Positions 15,718 to 23,568 of a DNA stretch of 33,733 nucleotides are shown piece by piece (the first letter of the stretch is position 1; every line of letters begins with the position of its first letter). The stretch is from NCBI RefSeq assembly GCF_964259225.1, contig NZ_CAXVKN010000021.1; one strand, 5' to 3'. The position numbers were made by a program, and so were the translations under genes. The notes under the pieces were generated by a model that worked only from the letters and a program-made list of their open reading frames with translations, was not told the DNA's origin and did not search any database. The stretch comes from Catenibacterium mitsuoka_A. Lineage in GTDB: Bacteria; Bacillota_I; Bacilli_A; Erysipelotrichales; Coprobacillaceae.

Positions 15718-16063
15718 CTAAATATATTGAATATTGTGATTAAATGTGTTCAAACTCACTCAAAGGAGAGCATTAGAATGAACACATCAAATATCACGAA
15801 TTTTAAACAAACGGATTTTATTGACTTTTAGGCGTATCTGTTAAGATATTATAACGGTGAGATAGAGAAGGAACTTTGAAGGCAAACCGACCCCAAACTT
15901 ATAGGCATTATTATACTTATAATCATCATTTACTAGATCAAGTTGCATTTTTAAGATATTTTTGTAATGCGAAAGAACTATTGTAGACCAGTGTATTGGA
16001 GATTATGGAAACCGCGTAACGATTTATTAGATGAAGTAATGGAACAAAAAATTAAAACCATAA
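15718..16063. other. Degenerate gene-free relic between the esterase and the TnpB element
   Basis: No intact gene is present. A 17-codon frame (15778-15831) with a good ribosome binding site ends at TAG. The same frame afterwards reads AYLLRYYNGEIEKEL before another stop, so it may be the decayed N-terminus of a larger, perhaps transposase, gene. Further fragments such as YWRLWKPRNDLLDEVMEQK (about 15990-16050, same frame) are broken by several stops. I cannot assign the family. The stretch separates the esterase from the TnpB element and is probably an older insertion remnant. Confidence 0.4.
15736..15797 (+). repeat. Long imperfect inverted repeat enclosing a ribosome binding site
   Basis: ATGTGTTCA (15744-15752) and TGAACACAT (15779-15787) form a perfect 9-bp stem. 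It is extended outwards by GTGAT (15736-15740) / ATCAC (15793-15797) across an internal loop. The loop holds AAGGAG (15763-15768), and the ATG at 15778 lies at the top of the stem. It may be an end of an old mobile element or a translation-control hairpin. TGTGATTAAAT at 15735-15745 is also repeated inverted at 17606-17616. Confidence 0.55.
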
Positions 16064-16133
16064 TTTGAATACCCTCAGACCACAGGTTAGTGAAAAAAAT
16101 ATTTTTAACGCCTAATAAACGGTGTTCATGAAG
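16064..16133 (+). repeat. Left-end candidate of the TnpB element; copy B of the 70-bp repeat
   Basis: This is the plus-strand partner of the repeat at 1-72. It starts TTGAATACCC, contains ACCACAGGTTAGTG and a hairpin AACGCC-TAATAAAC-GGTGTT (about 16107-16126), and ends GTTCATGAAG. Subterminal imperfect hairpins are typical of IS200/IS605-family ends. A second hairpin follows at 16157-16191. It lies about 160-225 bp before the TnpB start, a normal left-end distance. The exact cleavage site is not determinable here. Confidence 0.55.
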
Positions 16134-16156
16134 CTGAATTTGATGAATAAATTTTC

Positions 16157-16191
16157 CATCTATTCTATAATGAGATTAGAAATCAGATGGA
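16157..16191 (+). repeat. Hairpin upstream of tnpB
   Basis: CCATCT...AGATGG forms the outer stem and ATTCTA / TAGAA-a-T the inner stem, around a loop of about nine bases (TAATGAGAT). It lies 21 bp downstream of the 70-bp repeat and may be a transposase-recognition hairpin of the element's left end. TTGAT, the target motif of ISDra2, occurs at 16140-16144 just before it, so an alternative left boundary is about 16145. Confidence 0.45.
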
Positions 16192-16289
16192 GTACTCATG
16201 CAGGATATTATTTCAATATTCCATGTGTTCTCCTGTAGGTTGCAAAGGGCTTCGTAAGTATAAAAAACTGATAGAAAGGGATGAGGAAA

Positions 16290-17444
16290 TTGCTGAAGAG
16301 CTTCAAGACGGAAATAAATCCAACAGAGGAGCAGAAAGTCAGGATTCGTAAAACAATAGGTACTTGCAGATTTATCTATAATTTCTATCTTGCTCATAAT
16401 AAGGAGCTTCATGAAAGTGGCAAAAAGTTTATGAGCAGCAATCAGTTTAGAGTATGGCTTAACAATGAGTATCTTCCGAGTCATCCAGAATATTCCTGGA
16501 TCAAGGAAGCTTACTCAAAATCGGTAACACAGGCAGTAAATAACGGACAGACCGCTTTTAAGAGATTCTTTAATCACAAGAGCGCCTTTCCAAAATTTAA
16601 GAAGAAAGGCAGATCTGATGTAAAAATGTATTTTGTAAGGAATAATCCAAAAGATTGTCTCTGTGAAAGACACCGAATCAAGATTCCGTCACTTGGGTGG
16701 GTCCGCATCAAAGAGAAAGGGTATATTCCCACAACAAAAGATGGATACGTAATTAAGAGCGGTCATGTCTCAATAAAAGCTGACAGATACTATGTTTCAG
16801 TTCTTATAGAAATCCCAGATAGAAGGACAGCCAATAATTCCAGTAAAGGAATTGGCATTGACCTTGGATTAAAGGACTTTGCGATTGTTTCTAATGGAAA
16901 GACTTATAAGAACATCAATAAATCTGCAAAATTAAGAAAACTTGAAAAAAAGCTTATTCGAGAACAGAGAAGTCTTTCTCGAAAGTATGAAAATTTAAAG
17001 AAAGGAGGGTCTACTCAAAAAAGAAATATACAGAAACAAAGGCTTAAGATACAGAAGCTTCATCATAGAATTGACAATATTCGTACTGATTACATCAATA
17101 AGACAATCGCAGAGATAGTGAAAACCAAGCCATCTCATATAACGATTGAAGATCTAAACGTATCAGGAATGATGAAGAACAGACATCTTTCAAAGGCAGT
17201 TGCTTCGCAGAAGTTTTATGAATTTAGAACAAAACTTCTAGCTAAATGCAAGGAAAATGGAATTGAACTTCGAGTTGCAGATAGGTGGTTCCCATCATCT
17301 AAGACATGTCATTGCTGTAAAAGTATCAAGAAAGATTTAAAGCTTTCAGATAGACTTTTCAGATGTGATTGTGGTTATATCGAAGACAGAGATTTCAATG
17401 CCGCACTTAATCTGAGAGATGCTACAACTTACGAAGTTGCATAA
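16290..17444 (+). CDS. tnpB: TnpB, RNA-guided nuclease of an IS200/IS605-type element
   Basis: The protein has 384 residues from TTG 16290 (MLKSFKTEINPTEEQ), chosen because AAAGGG lies at 16275-16280; an ATG at 16281 abuts that site. The N-terminal helix-turn-helix/REC-like part runs to about 180. The split RuvC site is complete: Asp191 in GIGIDLGLKDF, Glu287 in ITIEDLNVSGM and Asp368 in DRDFNAALNL. The four-cysteine zinc finger CHCCK...CDCG is near 342-362. TnpB cleaves DNA matching its omega-RNA guide next to a short adjacent motif and helps element retention. No TnpA transposase gene is present, so the element is solo and must rely on TnpA in trans. No frameshift is seen, so it may be active. 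Confidence 0.93.
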   Translation: MLKSFKTEINPTEEQKVRIRKTIGTCRFIYNFYLAHNKELHESGKKFMSSNQFRVWLNNEYLPSHPEYSWIKEAYSKSVTQAVNNGQTAFKRFFNHKSAFPKFKKKGRSDVKMYFVRNNPKDCLCERHRIKIPSLGWVRIKEKGYIPTTKDGYVIKSGHVSIKADRYYVSVLIEIPDRRTANNSSKGIGIDLGLKDFAIVSNGKTYKNINKSAKLRKLEKKLIREQRSLSRKYENLKKGGSTQKRNIQKQRLKIQKLHHRIDNIRTDYINKTIAEIVKTKPSHITIEDLNVSGMMKNRHLSKAVASQKFYEFRTKLLAKCKENGIELRVADRWFPSSKTCHCCKSIKKDLKLSDRLFRCDCGYIEDRDFNAALNLRDATTYEVA

Positions 17445-17620
17445 ACAAATGCAAACGTAAGTATGTACCGAAGGCTATTTCGGGAATTTACGACTATGGA
17501 GTGCACTAGAACTTGTGAGTAGATATGATTTCGGTCAATCCAAAGCATGCACGGTGACATAGTAAGTAATGTTCGTGAGAACTTACATTATCTCGATGTG
17601 AGTATATTTAATCACATTTT
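17300..17620 (+). ncRNA. Candidate omega-RNA and right end of the TnpB element
   Basis: TnpB guide RNAs overlap the 3' end of tnpB and extend to the element's right end. Here about 170 non-coding bases follow the stop. They include a GTAA-t-GTTC / GAAC-TTAC hairpin closed by a GNRA tetraloop GTGA (17566-17586) and further pairable segments such as GGCTATTTCGGG. Downstream DNA would act as the guide. Likely right-end limits are about 17590-17616. The 5' limit is a guess based on known omega-RNAs. ATTTAATCACA (17606-17616) is an inverted copy of 15735-15745. Confidence 0.55.
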
Positions 17621-17636
17621 GAGTGGCAGAATGATT

Positions 17637-18458
17637 ATGTATAAAATGATGCTATCAGATTTAGATGAAACACTTCTTATAGGTCAGCATGTCCCTGTAT
17701 TTAATCAGGAGGCAATACGTGAGGCTAAAAAGCATGGCTTGCGTTTTGTAGTCGCAACGGGACGATCTCATAGAATGATTGGAGATATTCTTAAAGAAAT
17801 TGGTACATATGATATGCCTGGTGAATATTCTATTTGTTTTAATGGGGGTCTTGTAGTAGAGAATAAAGACTTTAAGATTCTTCATTTCCAGGGTCTTGAT
17901 TATGAATTATTAAAGAAATGTTTTGATTATGGATGTAGAGAAAATCTTTGCATGCTCGTTTTTACATTAGACTGCTGTTATATCTATAATCCAGATGAAT
18001 TTGAAGTAAATAGAAAGATTGAACAGAAAACGCCAATGAAGGTGATCTATGATCATGAGACTGAATTCTTAAAAAATGAGTCTATCGCTAAGATTCTTTT
18101 AGTAAAGAGAGATATGAATTATTTGAAGGAATTACGTGATGAGATGTATCAGGATATTGGAAATCAAGTAGAACTCACTTTCTCTTCTAATCGTTATCTA
18201 GAATGTAATGCGAGTGGTATTAATAAAGGTGTAGGTTTAAAGTGGCTTGCAGATTATTTGAATATTGATATTAATGATACAATTGCGATTGGCGATAATT
18301 ATAATGATGTGTCAATGATTAAGGAAGCAGGACTAGGAGCTTGTGTGAGCTGTGCTCATGATGATATTAAAGAAATCAGTGATTATGTCTGTGAAAAGAA
18401 TTTTGATGAAGGTGCAGTGAAAGAAGTAATAGAAACATTTGTATTAAAGGAGGCATAA
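17637..18458 (+). CDS. Cof-type HAD-superfamily phosphatase (first of a tandem pair)
   Basis: The 273-residue protein has motif I MLSDLDETLL (Asp8, Asp10), motif II VATGRSHRM near 36-44, a conserved Lys in NASGINKGVGLK and motif IV AIGDNYNDVSMI near 219. A Cof cap domain lies between. The ATG at 17637 is chosen by alignment with the neighbour that follows; ATG 17631 is equally possible and the ribosome binding site (GAGTGG) is weak. The open frame upstream to 17547 lies in the TnpB element's right end. Insertion of the element just upstream may have replaced the original leader. Paralogous to the next gene. Substrate unknown; sugar phosphates are typical. Confidence 0.85.
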   Translation: MYKMMLSDLDETLLIGQHVPVFNQEAIREAKKHGLRFVVATGRSHRMIGDILKEIGTYDMPGEYSICFNGGLVVENKDFKILHFQGLDYELLKKCFDYGCRENLCMLVFTLDCCYIYNPDEFEVNRKIEQKTPMKVIYDHETEFLKNESIAKILLVKRDMNYLKELRDEMYQDIGNQVELTFSSNRYLECNASGINKGVGLKWLADYLNIDINDTIAIGDNYNDVSMIKEAGLGACVSCAHDDIKEISDYVCEKNFDEGAVKEVIETFVLKEA

Positions 18459-18461
18459 GAG

Positions 18462-19292
18462 ATGGAATATAAATTAATTGCAAGTGATTTAGATGAAACT
18501 TTATTAAATGATGACCATGTTGTACCAGAAAGTAATATTTATTGGATTCAAAAAGCAGTGAAGGAACGTGGGGTGAAGTTTGTACCAGCAACAGGAAGAG
18601 GTTATATGCAGATCTTACCTGAACTTACACAGTTAGGTTTAAAAGATATGGAAGGAGAATATGTTTTAAGCTTCAACGGTGCTGCTTTAACTGAGAATAA
18701 AGATAATCGTATTATTGAATTCAATGGCTTAGGATTTGATAAGATGAAGGAAATCTTTGAATTTGGTTTAAAACAGGATGTCTGCATACATGTTTATACA
18801 AATGATACACTTTATATATATAACTTAAGTGAGTCTGAAGCAGAAAGACTCAAGCACCAAAAGCTTGAAGTAGTTTATCCAGAAGAAAACAGTGTTGATT
18901 TCTTAAAGGATGCCACTATCGCAAAGATTTTATATCAGAATGTGGATGTGCCTTATTTAATGAGTCTAGAACCAAAAATGACAGATATTACTAAAGGATG
19001 TTCAGTTAGCTATTCTTCTAATCGTTATATGGAATTCAATAAAGAAGGCGTAGATAAAGGGGTAGGACTCCAGCATCTTGCAGATCAATTAGGTATCAAG
19101 ATAGAAGAAACTATTGCGGTTGGAGATAACTATAATGATATGGCAATGCTTAAAAAAGCAGGTTTAGCTGTCGCTGCAGGTAATTCGGTTGAAGATGTTA
19201 AAAAAGCATGTGACTACACAACGCATGCAGATAATAATGAAGGTGTAGTTGCGGAATTAATTAAGAAGTTTATTTTTCATGAAGACATTTAA
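18462..19292 (+). CDS. Cof-type HAD-superfamily phosphatase (second of a tandem pair)
   Basis: The 276-residue protein has IASDLDETLL (Asp9, Asp11), PATGRGYMQ as motif II, GVDKGVGLQHLAD with the conserved Lys, and AVGDNYNDMAMLKKAG as motif IV. Shared blocks such as SSNRYME/SSNRYLE and KGVGL show it arose by duplication with the preceding gene, which it follows by 3 nt. AAAGGAGG, lying in the end of the first gene, serves as its ribosome binding site. The two copies differ most in the cap, the part that sets substrate choice, suggesting divergent substrates. Its end overlaps ung by 14 nt. Confidence 0.87.
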   Translation: MEYKLIASDLDETLLNDDHVVPESNIYWIQKAVKERGVKFVPATGRGYMQILPELTQLGLKDMEGEYVLSFNGAALTENKDNRIIEFNGLGFDKMKEIFEFGLKQDVCIHVYTNDTLYIYNLSESEAERLKHQKLEVVYPEENSVDFLKDATIAKILYQNVDVPYLMSLEPKMTDITKGCSVSYSSNRYMEFNKEGVDKGVGLQHLADQLGIKIEETIAVGDNYNDMAMLKKAGLAVAAGNSVEDVKKACDYTTHADNNEGVVAELIKKFIFHEDI

Positions 19293-19935
19293 ATCTATTA
19301 TTGAAAATGAAGCCAAACAGCCTTACTATCAAGCATTACATGAATTTGTAGAAGCAGAATATGCTTCTAAAACAATATTTCCTCCTCATAATCATATATT
19401 GCATGCATTTAATTTCTGTGATTATGAAGATATAAAGGTTGTTATTATAGGTCAGGATCCCTATCATGAATTACATCAAGCCAATGGTTTAGCTTTTAGT
19501 GTGAATAAAGGCGTACGCATACCACCTTCACTTGTAAATATTTATAAAGAAGCTCATAATGATGTAGGTATTGATATACCAAATCATGGTGATTTGACAG
19601 CCTGGGCAAAGCAGGGTGTTCTTCTTTTAAATACTGTCTTAACAGTACAGGAAGGACGTGCAAATTCTCATAAAGGTAAAGGCTGGGAAATCTTTACTGA
19701 TCATATTATTGAAGAGATGAATAAACGTGAAAAGCCTGTTGTGTTTATTTTATGGGGACGTCAGGCAGAAAACAAAGCCAGTATGATTGATACAAATAAA
19801 CATTGTGTCATTACAAGTGCGCATCCATCTCCTTTGAGTGCTCATCGTGGTTTCTTTGGCTCTAAGCCATTTTCTCGTACTAATGAATTTCTTGTTAGTC
19901 AAGGGATAGAACCAATAGATTGGAGGATTGATTAA
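19279..19935 (+). CDS. ung: Uracil-DNA glycosylase
   Basis: The protein has 218 residues, normal for family 1 UDG, which excises uracil from DNA to start base-excision repair. The water-activating loop is GQDPYHELHQANGLAFSV (Asp60), and the leucine intercalation loop is HPSPLSAHRGFFGSKPFSRTN (His182). LLLNTVLTV and FILWGRQA are also typical. It overlaps the HAD gene upstream by 14 nt and folC downstream by one base, so it is translated from a shared operon. The ribosome binding site is weak, consistent with coupling. Intact. Confidence 0.97.
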   Translation: MKTFKSIIENEAKQPYYQALHEFVEAEYASKTIFPPHNHILHAFNFCDYEDIKVVIIGQDPYHELHQANGLAFSVNKGVRIPPSLVNIYKEAHNDVGIDIPNHGDLTAWAKQGVLLLNTVLTVQEGRANSHKGKGWEIFTDHIIEEMNKREKPVVFILWGRQAENKASMIDTNKHCVITSAHPSPLSAHRGFFGSKPFSRTNEFLVSQGIEPIDWRID

Positions 19936-21140
19936 TGTTTAGAAATATAGATAAAGCAATCGCATATATTGAATCTAAGAGACATAAGAATACAATTGAA
20001 TCATTTGGAAGAATCCTAGAAGAATTAGGCATTAATACAAAACAGAAGAATATGATTCATATTGCAGGTACAAATGGAAAAGGTTCTACAGTGAACTATC
20101 TAAGAAGTATTTTAAATGCTCACGGATATCATGTAGGAACATTTACTTCTCCTTATATGATTAAGCATAATGATCGTATTCGTATTGATGATCATCCTAT
20201 TAGCGATGAAGATTTACTTGCACTCATTAATAAATATGAATCAGTCATTGAAGAAAAGAATCTATCCATGTTTGAAATTGATGTTTTAATCATGTTAGAT
20301 TATTTCTCTACTCATGACTTAGATTATCGTATTATTGAATGTGGTATTGGTGGTGCTAATGATAAGACAAATGTCATTCAGCCAATTATTAGTGCAATTA
20401 CTAATATTGGGAATGACCACTTAGATCAGATTGGCCCTAGTCTTTATGATGTCATTAATGAAAAGATGGGAATCATTAAAGAGGGACAATACTTTATTAC
20501 AAGTGAAGTAGAAGGAACAGTACTTGCAAGATTACAGGAACAATGTGATGCAATGGGTGCGACAATGGTTGTTGTACCTGAATATCAGGTATCACGTTAT
20601 CCATTCCATTTCCGCTATCGTGATATGGCCTTTACTTTAAAGAATCAGGGAATCTATCAGATTGCGAATGCACGATTAGCTCTTACTATTGCGAATAAGC
20701 TTATTACTTTAGATTCAGAAACAACTGAAAAGGCGATAGAAAGTGCTGTGTGGTATGGTCGTTTTGAAATGATGACTGTAGCGGGACATCAGGTTATTTT
20801 AGATGGTGCGCATAATACGGATGGTATTAAAGCGTTACTAAGTACAGTGCAGTATGTCCGTACTGAAGATACAGTCTTTATCTTTTCAGGTTTAAAGGAT
20901 AAAGATGTGGATGAAATGATTGAACTGATTGATGAAGCAGGTTATCCAATTTATCTCACTTCATTCAATGATGAACGTGCATCTGATTTAGCTAGTTATC
21001 GTAGCTTTAGTACTGTAACTGTAGTCCCACATTTTGCGGAAGCTATTAAAGTCGCATTACTTAAACATGATCAGATTGTTATTACAGGTTCACTTCATTT
21101 TATTTCTTCTGTAAGAAAATATCTCAAACAGAATTATTAA
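19935..21140 (+). CDS. folC: Folylpolyglutamate synthase/dihydrofolate synthase
   Basis: The 401-residue Mur-ligase-family enzyme adds glutamate to folates, retaining them in the cell, and may also make dihydrofolate from dihydropteroate. The P-loop is IAGTNGKGSTVNYLRS near residue 45. GTFTSPYMIKHNDRI follows, then the metal-binding region IIECGIGGANDKTNVI with TNIGNDHLDQIG near 155, and the C-terminal ligand region with VILDGAHNTDGI near 290. It overlaps ung by one base, with TGGAGG upstream. It closes the HAD-HAD-ung-folC operon. Confidence 0.95.
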   Translation: MFRNIDKAIAYIESKRHKNTIESFGRILEELGINTKQKNMIHIAGTNGKGSTVNYLRSILNAHGYHVGTFTSPYMIKHNDRIRIDDHPISDEDLLALINKYESVIEEKNLSMFEIDVLIMLDYFSTHDLDYRIIECGIGGANDKTNVIQPIISAITNIGNDHLDQIGPSLYDVINEKMGIIKEGQYFITSEVEGTVLARLQEQCDAMGATMVVVPEYQVSRYPFHFRYRDMAFTLKNQGIYQIANARLALTIANKLITLDSETTEKAIESAVWYGRFEMMTVAGHQVILDGAHNTDGIKALLSTVQYVRTEDTVFIFSGLKDKDVDEMIELIDEAGYPIYLTSFNDERASDLASYRSFSTVTVVPHFAEAIKVALLKHDQIVITGSLHFISSVRKYLKQNY

Positions 21141-21171
21141 GTCAAACTTACGCGTAAGTCTGACTTTTTTT
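21140..21171 (+). terminator. Terminator after folC
   Basis: AGTCA-a-ACTTAC pairs with GTAAGT-c-TGACT and is followed by a run of seven T residues. It begins on the last base of the stop codon. Confidence 0.9.
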
Positions 21172-21197
21172 ATATTTAAAATGTAATAGATGTGTAG

Positions 21198-21267
21198 TAT
21201 AATAAATGTAGTAATTTAATGAAATTGAATCTTATAACTATCATAATTGTACCAATTGTGGTAGAAT
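21198..21267 (+). promoter_or_regulatory. Promoter region of the glycogen operon
   Basis: Two candidates exist: TATAAT at 21198-21203 with a weak -35, and an extended -10 TGG-TAGAAT at 21259-21267 closer to the gene. The second would give a 5' leader of about 45 nt that includes the cre-like site. Confidence 0.4.
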
Positions 21268-21279
21268 AGATTTATCGAA

Positions 21280-21294
21280 AAGAAAGCGATTACA
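21280..21294 (+). promoter_or_regulatory. cre-like site in the glg operon leader
   Basis: AAGAAAGCGATTACA matches WTGNAANCGNWNNCW at all fixed positions but one (T to A at position 2). It is downstream of the likely -10, where CcpA would act as a roadblock or repressor. The Shine-Dalgarno AGGAGGAG begins seven bases further on. Confidence 0.5.
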
Positions 21295-21316
21295 TTTTTT
21301 AGGAGGAGATAGAGAA

Positions 21317-22444
21317 ATGGGTAAAGAAATCGTTGCTATGATCCTAGCCGGTGGCCGTGGAACAAGATTAAAAGAATTAACTGCAAAAGTTGCTAAACCT
21401 GCTGTCTACTTTGGTGGTAAATATCGTATTATCGACTTCCCACTAAGTAACTGTGCCAATTCAGGTATTGATGTAGTAGGTGTTTTAACACAGTATGAAT
21501 CAGTACTATTAGGAACTTATGTTGGTTCAGGCACTAAATGGGGTCTTGATGGTAATAACTCACTTGCTGCAATTCTACCAGCACGTGAAAGAGGAGAAGT
21601 AGGTGCTACTTGGTATGCAGGTACTGCTGATGCAATTTATCAGAATATTAGCTTCTTAGATCAGTATGATCCAGAATATGTATTAATCTTATCTGGTGAC
21701 CATATTTATAAGATGGATTATGAAGAAATGTTGAATGTGCATAAAGAAAAAGGTGCAGATTTAACTGTTGCTGTATTAAATGTTTCTTTAAAAGAAGCAA
21801 GCCGTTTTGGTATCATGAATACAGATGATAAAGGCTATATTTATGAATTCGAAGAAAAACCAGAAAAACCAAAATCTACATTGGCTTCAATGGGTATTTA
21901 TATCTTCAGTTATAAAGAATTACGTAAATACTTAATTGCTGATGCAGCAGATGAAAACAGTAAGCATGACTTTGGTATGAATATTATTCCTGCCATGCTT
22001 GCAGATAAGAAGAAGTTATATGCTTGGACTTTTGATGGCTATTGGAAGGATGTAGGAACTGTTGAAAGCTTATGGCAGGCAAATATGGACCTTCTTGATG
22101 ATAAAGAACTTGATCTTTATAACATCAAGAAAGATTGGAAGATCTACTCAGAAGATACACTTGGTAAACCACAGTTAATTGGTAAAGATGCAAGTGTAAA
22201 GAATTCATTAGTTACACAGGGATGTGTTGTTAATGGTGAAGTTGAAGGATCTGTTTTATTCAATAATGTTAACGTAGGTGAAGGTGCTAAGGTTATTGAT
22301 TCAGTATTAATGCCTGGTGTTCTTATTGAAGAAGGCGCTGTTGTCAAGAAAGCAATTATTGATGAAGGCGTTGTAATTAAAGCTGGAACAGTTGTGAATG
22401 ATGAAGCAAAAGAAGTCGCTTTAGTAAGTGACAATGGCAGATAA
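21317..22444 (+). CDS. glgC: Glucose-1-phosphate adenylyltransferase, catalytic subunit
   Basis: The 375-residue enzyme makes ADP-glucose from ATP and glucose-1-phosphate, the committed step of bacterial glycogen synthesis. The N-terminal catalytic domain has MILAGGRGTRLKEL, KPAVYFGGKYRIIDFPLSNC and ILSGDHIYKMDY. FEEKPEKPKS carries the substrate-binding Lys near 187. The C-terminus (about 290-375) is a left-handed beta-helix with hexapeptide repeats (VLFNNVNVGEGAKVIDSVLM). It is the first gene of the operon, with an excellent AGGAGGAG site. It should pair with GlgD. Confidence 0.95.
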   Translation: MGKEIVAMILAGGRGTRLKELTAKVAKPAVYFGGKYRIIDFPLSNCANSGIDVVGVLTQYESVLLGTYVGSGTKWGLDGNNSLAAILPARERGEVGATWYAGTADAIYQNISFLDQYDPEYVLILSGDHIYKMDYEEMLNVHKEKGADLTVAVLNVSLKEASRFGIMNTDDKGYIYEFEEKPEKPKSTLASMGIYIFSYKELRKYLIADAADENSKHDFGMNIIPAMLADKKKLYAWTFDGYWKDVGTVESLWQANMDLLDDKELDLYNIKKDWKIYSEDTLGKPQLIGKDASVKNSLVTQGCVVNGEVEGSVLFNNVNVGEGAKVIDSVLMPGVLIEEGAVVKKAIIDEGVVIKAGTVVNDEAKEVALVSDNGR

Positions 22445-22458
22445 GGAGTGAAGAGCAA

Positions 22459-23568
22459 ATGGCAAATGTAGTAGGATTAATCAATTTACATAGTAATGTA
22501 TCTTTGAAAGGATTAACAGAAAGACGTCCAGTTGCTTCAGTTAGCTTCTTGGGTCGTTATGGTGTTATTGACTTCGTATTATCTAACTTTTCAAACTCTC
22601 GTATTGATAAAGTTGGTATTTTAGTAAAAGAAAAACCAAGATCATTATTGAAACATATTGGTTCTGGTAATGCATGGAACTTTAACTCTAAAAGAGGTGG
22701 TATTTCATTATTATATGATGAAAAATATGCAAACAGTAACATGTACAACCATGACATCAACAATATGTTAGAAAATATTGCATTCTTAGAAAAATCAACT
22801 GAAGATTATGTTGTTATTTCTCCAGCACATATCATTACTACTATGGATTTCTCTGATGTTGTAGAAGCACATGAAAAATCTGGTTGTGATGTGACTGTCG
22901 TATATAAGAAAATTAAGAATGCGAATGAAACATTTATCGGTTCTGATTTCTTAAAGATTAAGGACAAGCAGGTTGTTGATTTTGAATTAAATAAAGGTAA
23001 TCGCAAGGATCGTTCAATCTCACTTGAAACTTATGTAATTAATAGAAAAGCATTAATCAAGATGCTTTATAAAGCACAGAAAGTATCTGTATTCTATGAT
23101 TTAAGAGATACTTTAAATTATTTAAAAGATGAAATGAAGATCAACGCTTATGAATATAAAGGATTCGCAAAATGCATTGATTCATATGTAGCTTACTTCA
23201 AGACATCTCTTGAATTCCTTGATATCGATGTATCAACTCAGGCATTCAAGTCTAACTGGCCAATTTTCACAAATACTAACGATACACCACCTTCAAAGTA
23301 TCTAAAGGATGCTGAAGTAAAGAGCTCTTATATTGCGAACGGTGTATTTGTAGATGGAGTTGTCGAAAATAGTATCTTAGGACGTAATGTTAAGATTGGT
23401 AAAGGCGCTGTTGTTAAGAACTCTATCCTATTTAGTGGTTCTTCAGTAGAAGCAGGTGCTCATCTTGAAAATGTTATTATGGATAAAGATGCTAAGGTAA
23501 AACATGTTAAAGAACTTATTGGCGATGCAAGTGATCCATTGTATGTCAAAGAAGGTGACATTGTCTAA
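22459..23568 (+). CDS. glgD: GlgD, regulatory subunit of glucose-1-phosphate adenylyltransferase
   Basis: The 369-residue protein is homologous to GlgC through LGRYGVIDFVLSNFSNSRID and VVISPAHIITTMDFSDV. The GGRGTRL nucleotide loop of GlgC is replaced by NLHSNVSLKGLTERRP, and the catalytic aspartate of GDH reads AH. It should therefore be catalytically dead. In Firmicutes such as Geobacillus stearothermophilus, GlgD forms an active heterotetramer with GlgC and raises its activity. A hexapeptide-repeat beta-helix occupies about 280-350. AAGGAG is upstream, and it overlaps glgA by one base. Confidence 0.92.
   Translation: MANVVGLINLHSNVSLKGLTERRPVASVSFLGRYGVIDFVLSNFSNSRIDKVGILVKEKPRSLLKHIGSGNAWNFNSKRGGISLLYDEKYANSNMYNHDINNMLENIAFLEKSTEDYVVISPAHIITTMDFSDVVEAHEKSGCDVTVVYKKIKNANETFIGSDFLKIKDKQVVDFELNKGNRKDRSISLETYVINRKALIKMLYKAQKVSVFYDLRDTLNYLKDEMKINAYEYKGFAKCIDSYVAYFKTSLEFLDIDVSTQAFKSNWPIFTNTNDTPPSKYLKDAEVKSSYIANGVFVDGVVENSILGRNVKIGKGAVVKNSILFSGSSVEAGAHLENVIMDKDAKVKHVKELIGDASDPLYVKEGDIV

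Noticed and set aside
16176..16484. A 102-codon minus-strand frame that could be a TnpA transposase
   Set aside because: It lacks the HUH and catalytic Tyr motifs of Y1 transposases and overlaps the start of tnpB.
17547..17636. An upstream-extended start for the first tandem HAD phosphatase
   Set aside because: The extension lies in the TnpB element's right end and adds no HAD sequence; the paralogue starts at the position equivalent to 17637.
22144..22458. A minus-strand frame across the glgC beta-helix
   Set aside because: The low-complexity Thr/Ser/Pro-rich product arises from the repeated hexapeptide codons of glgC.
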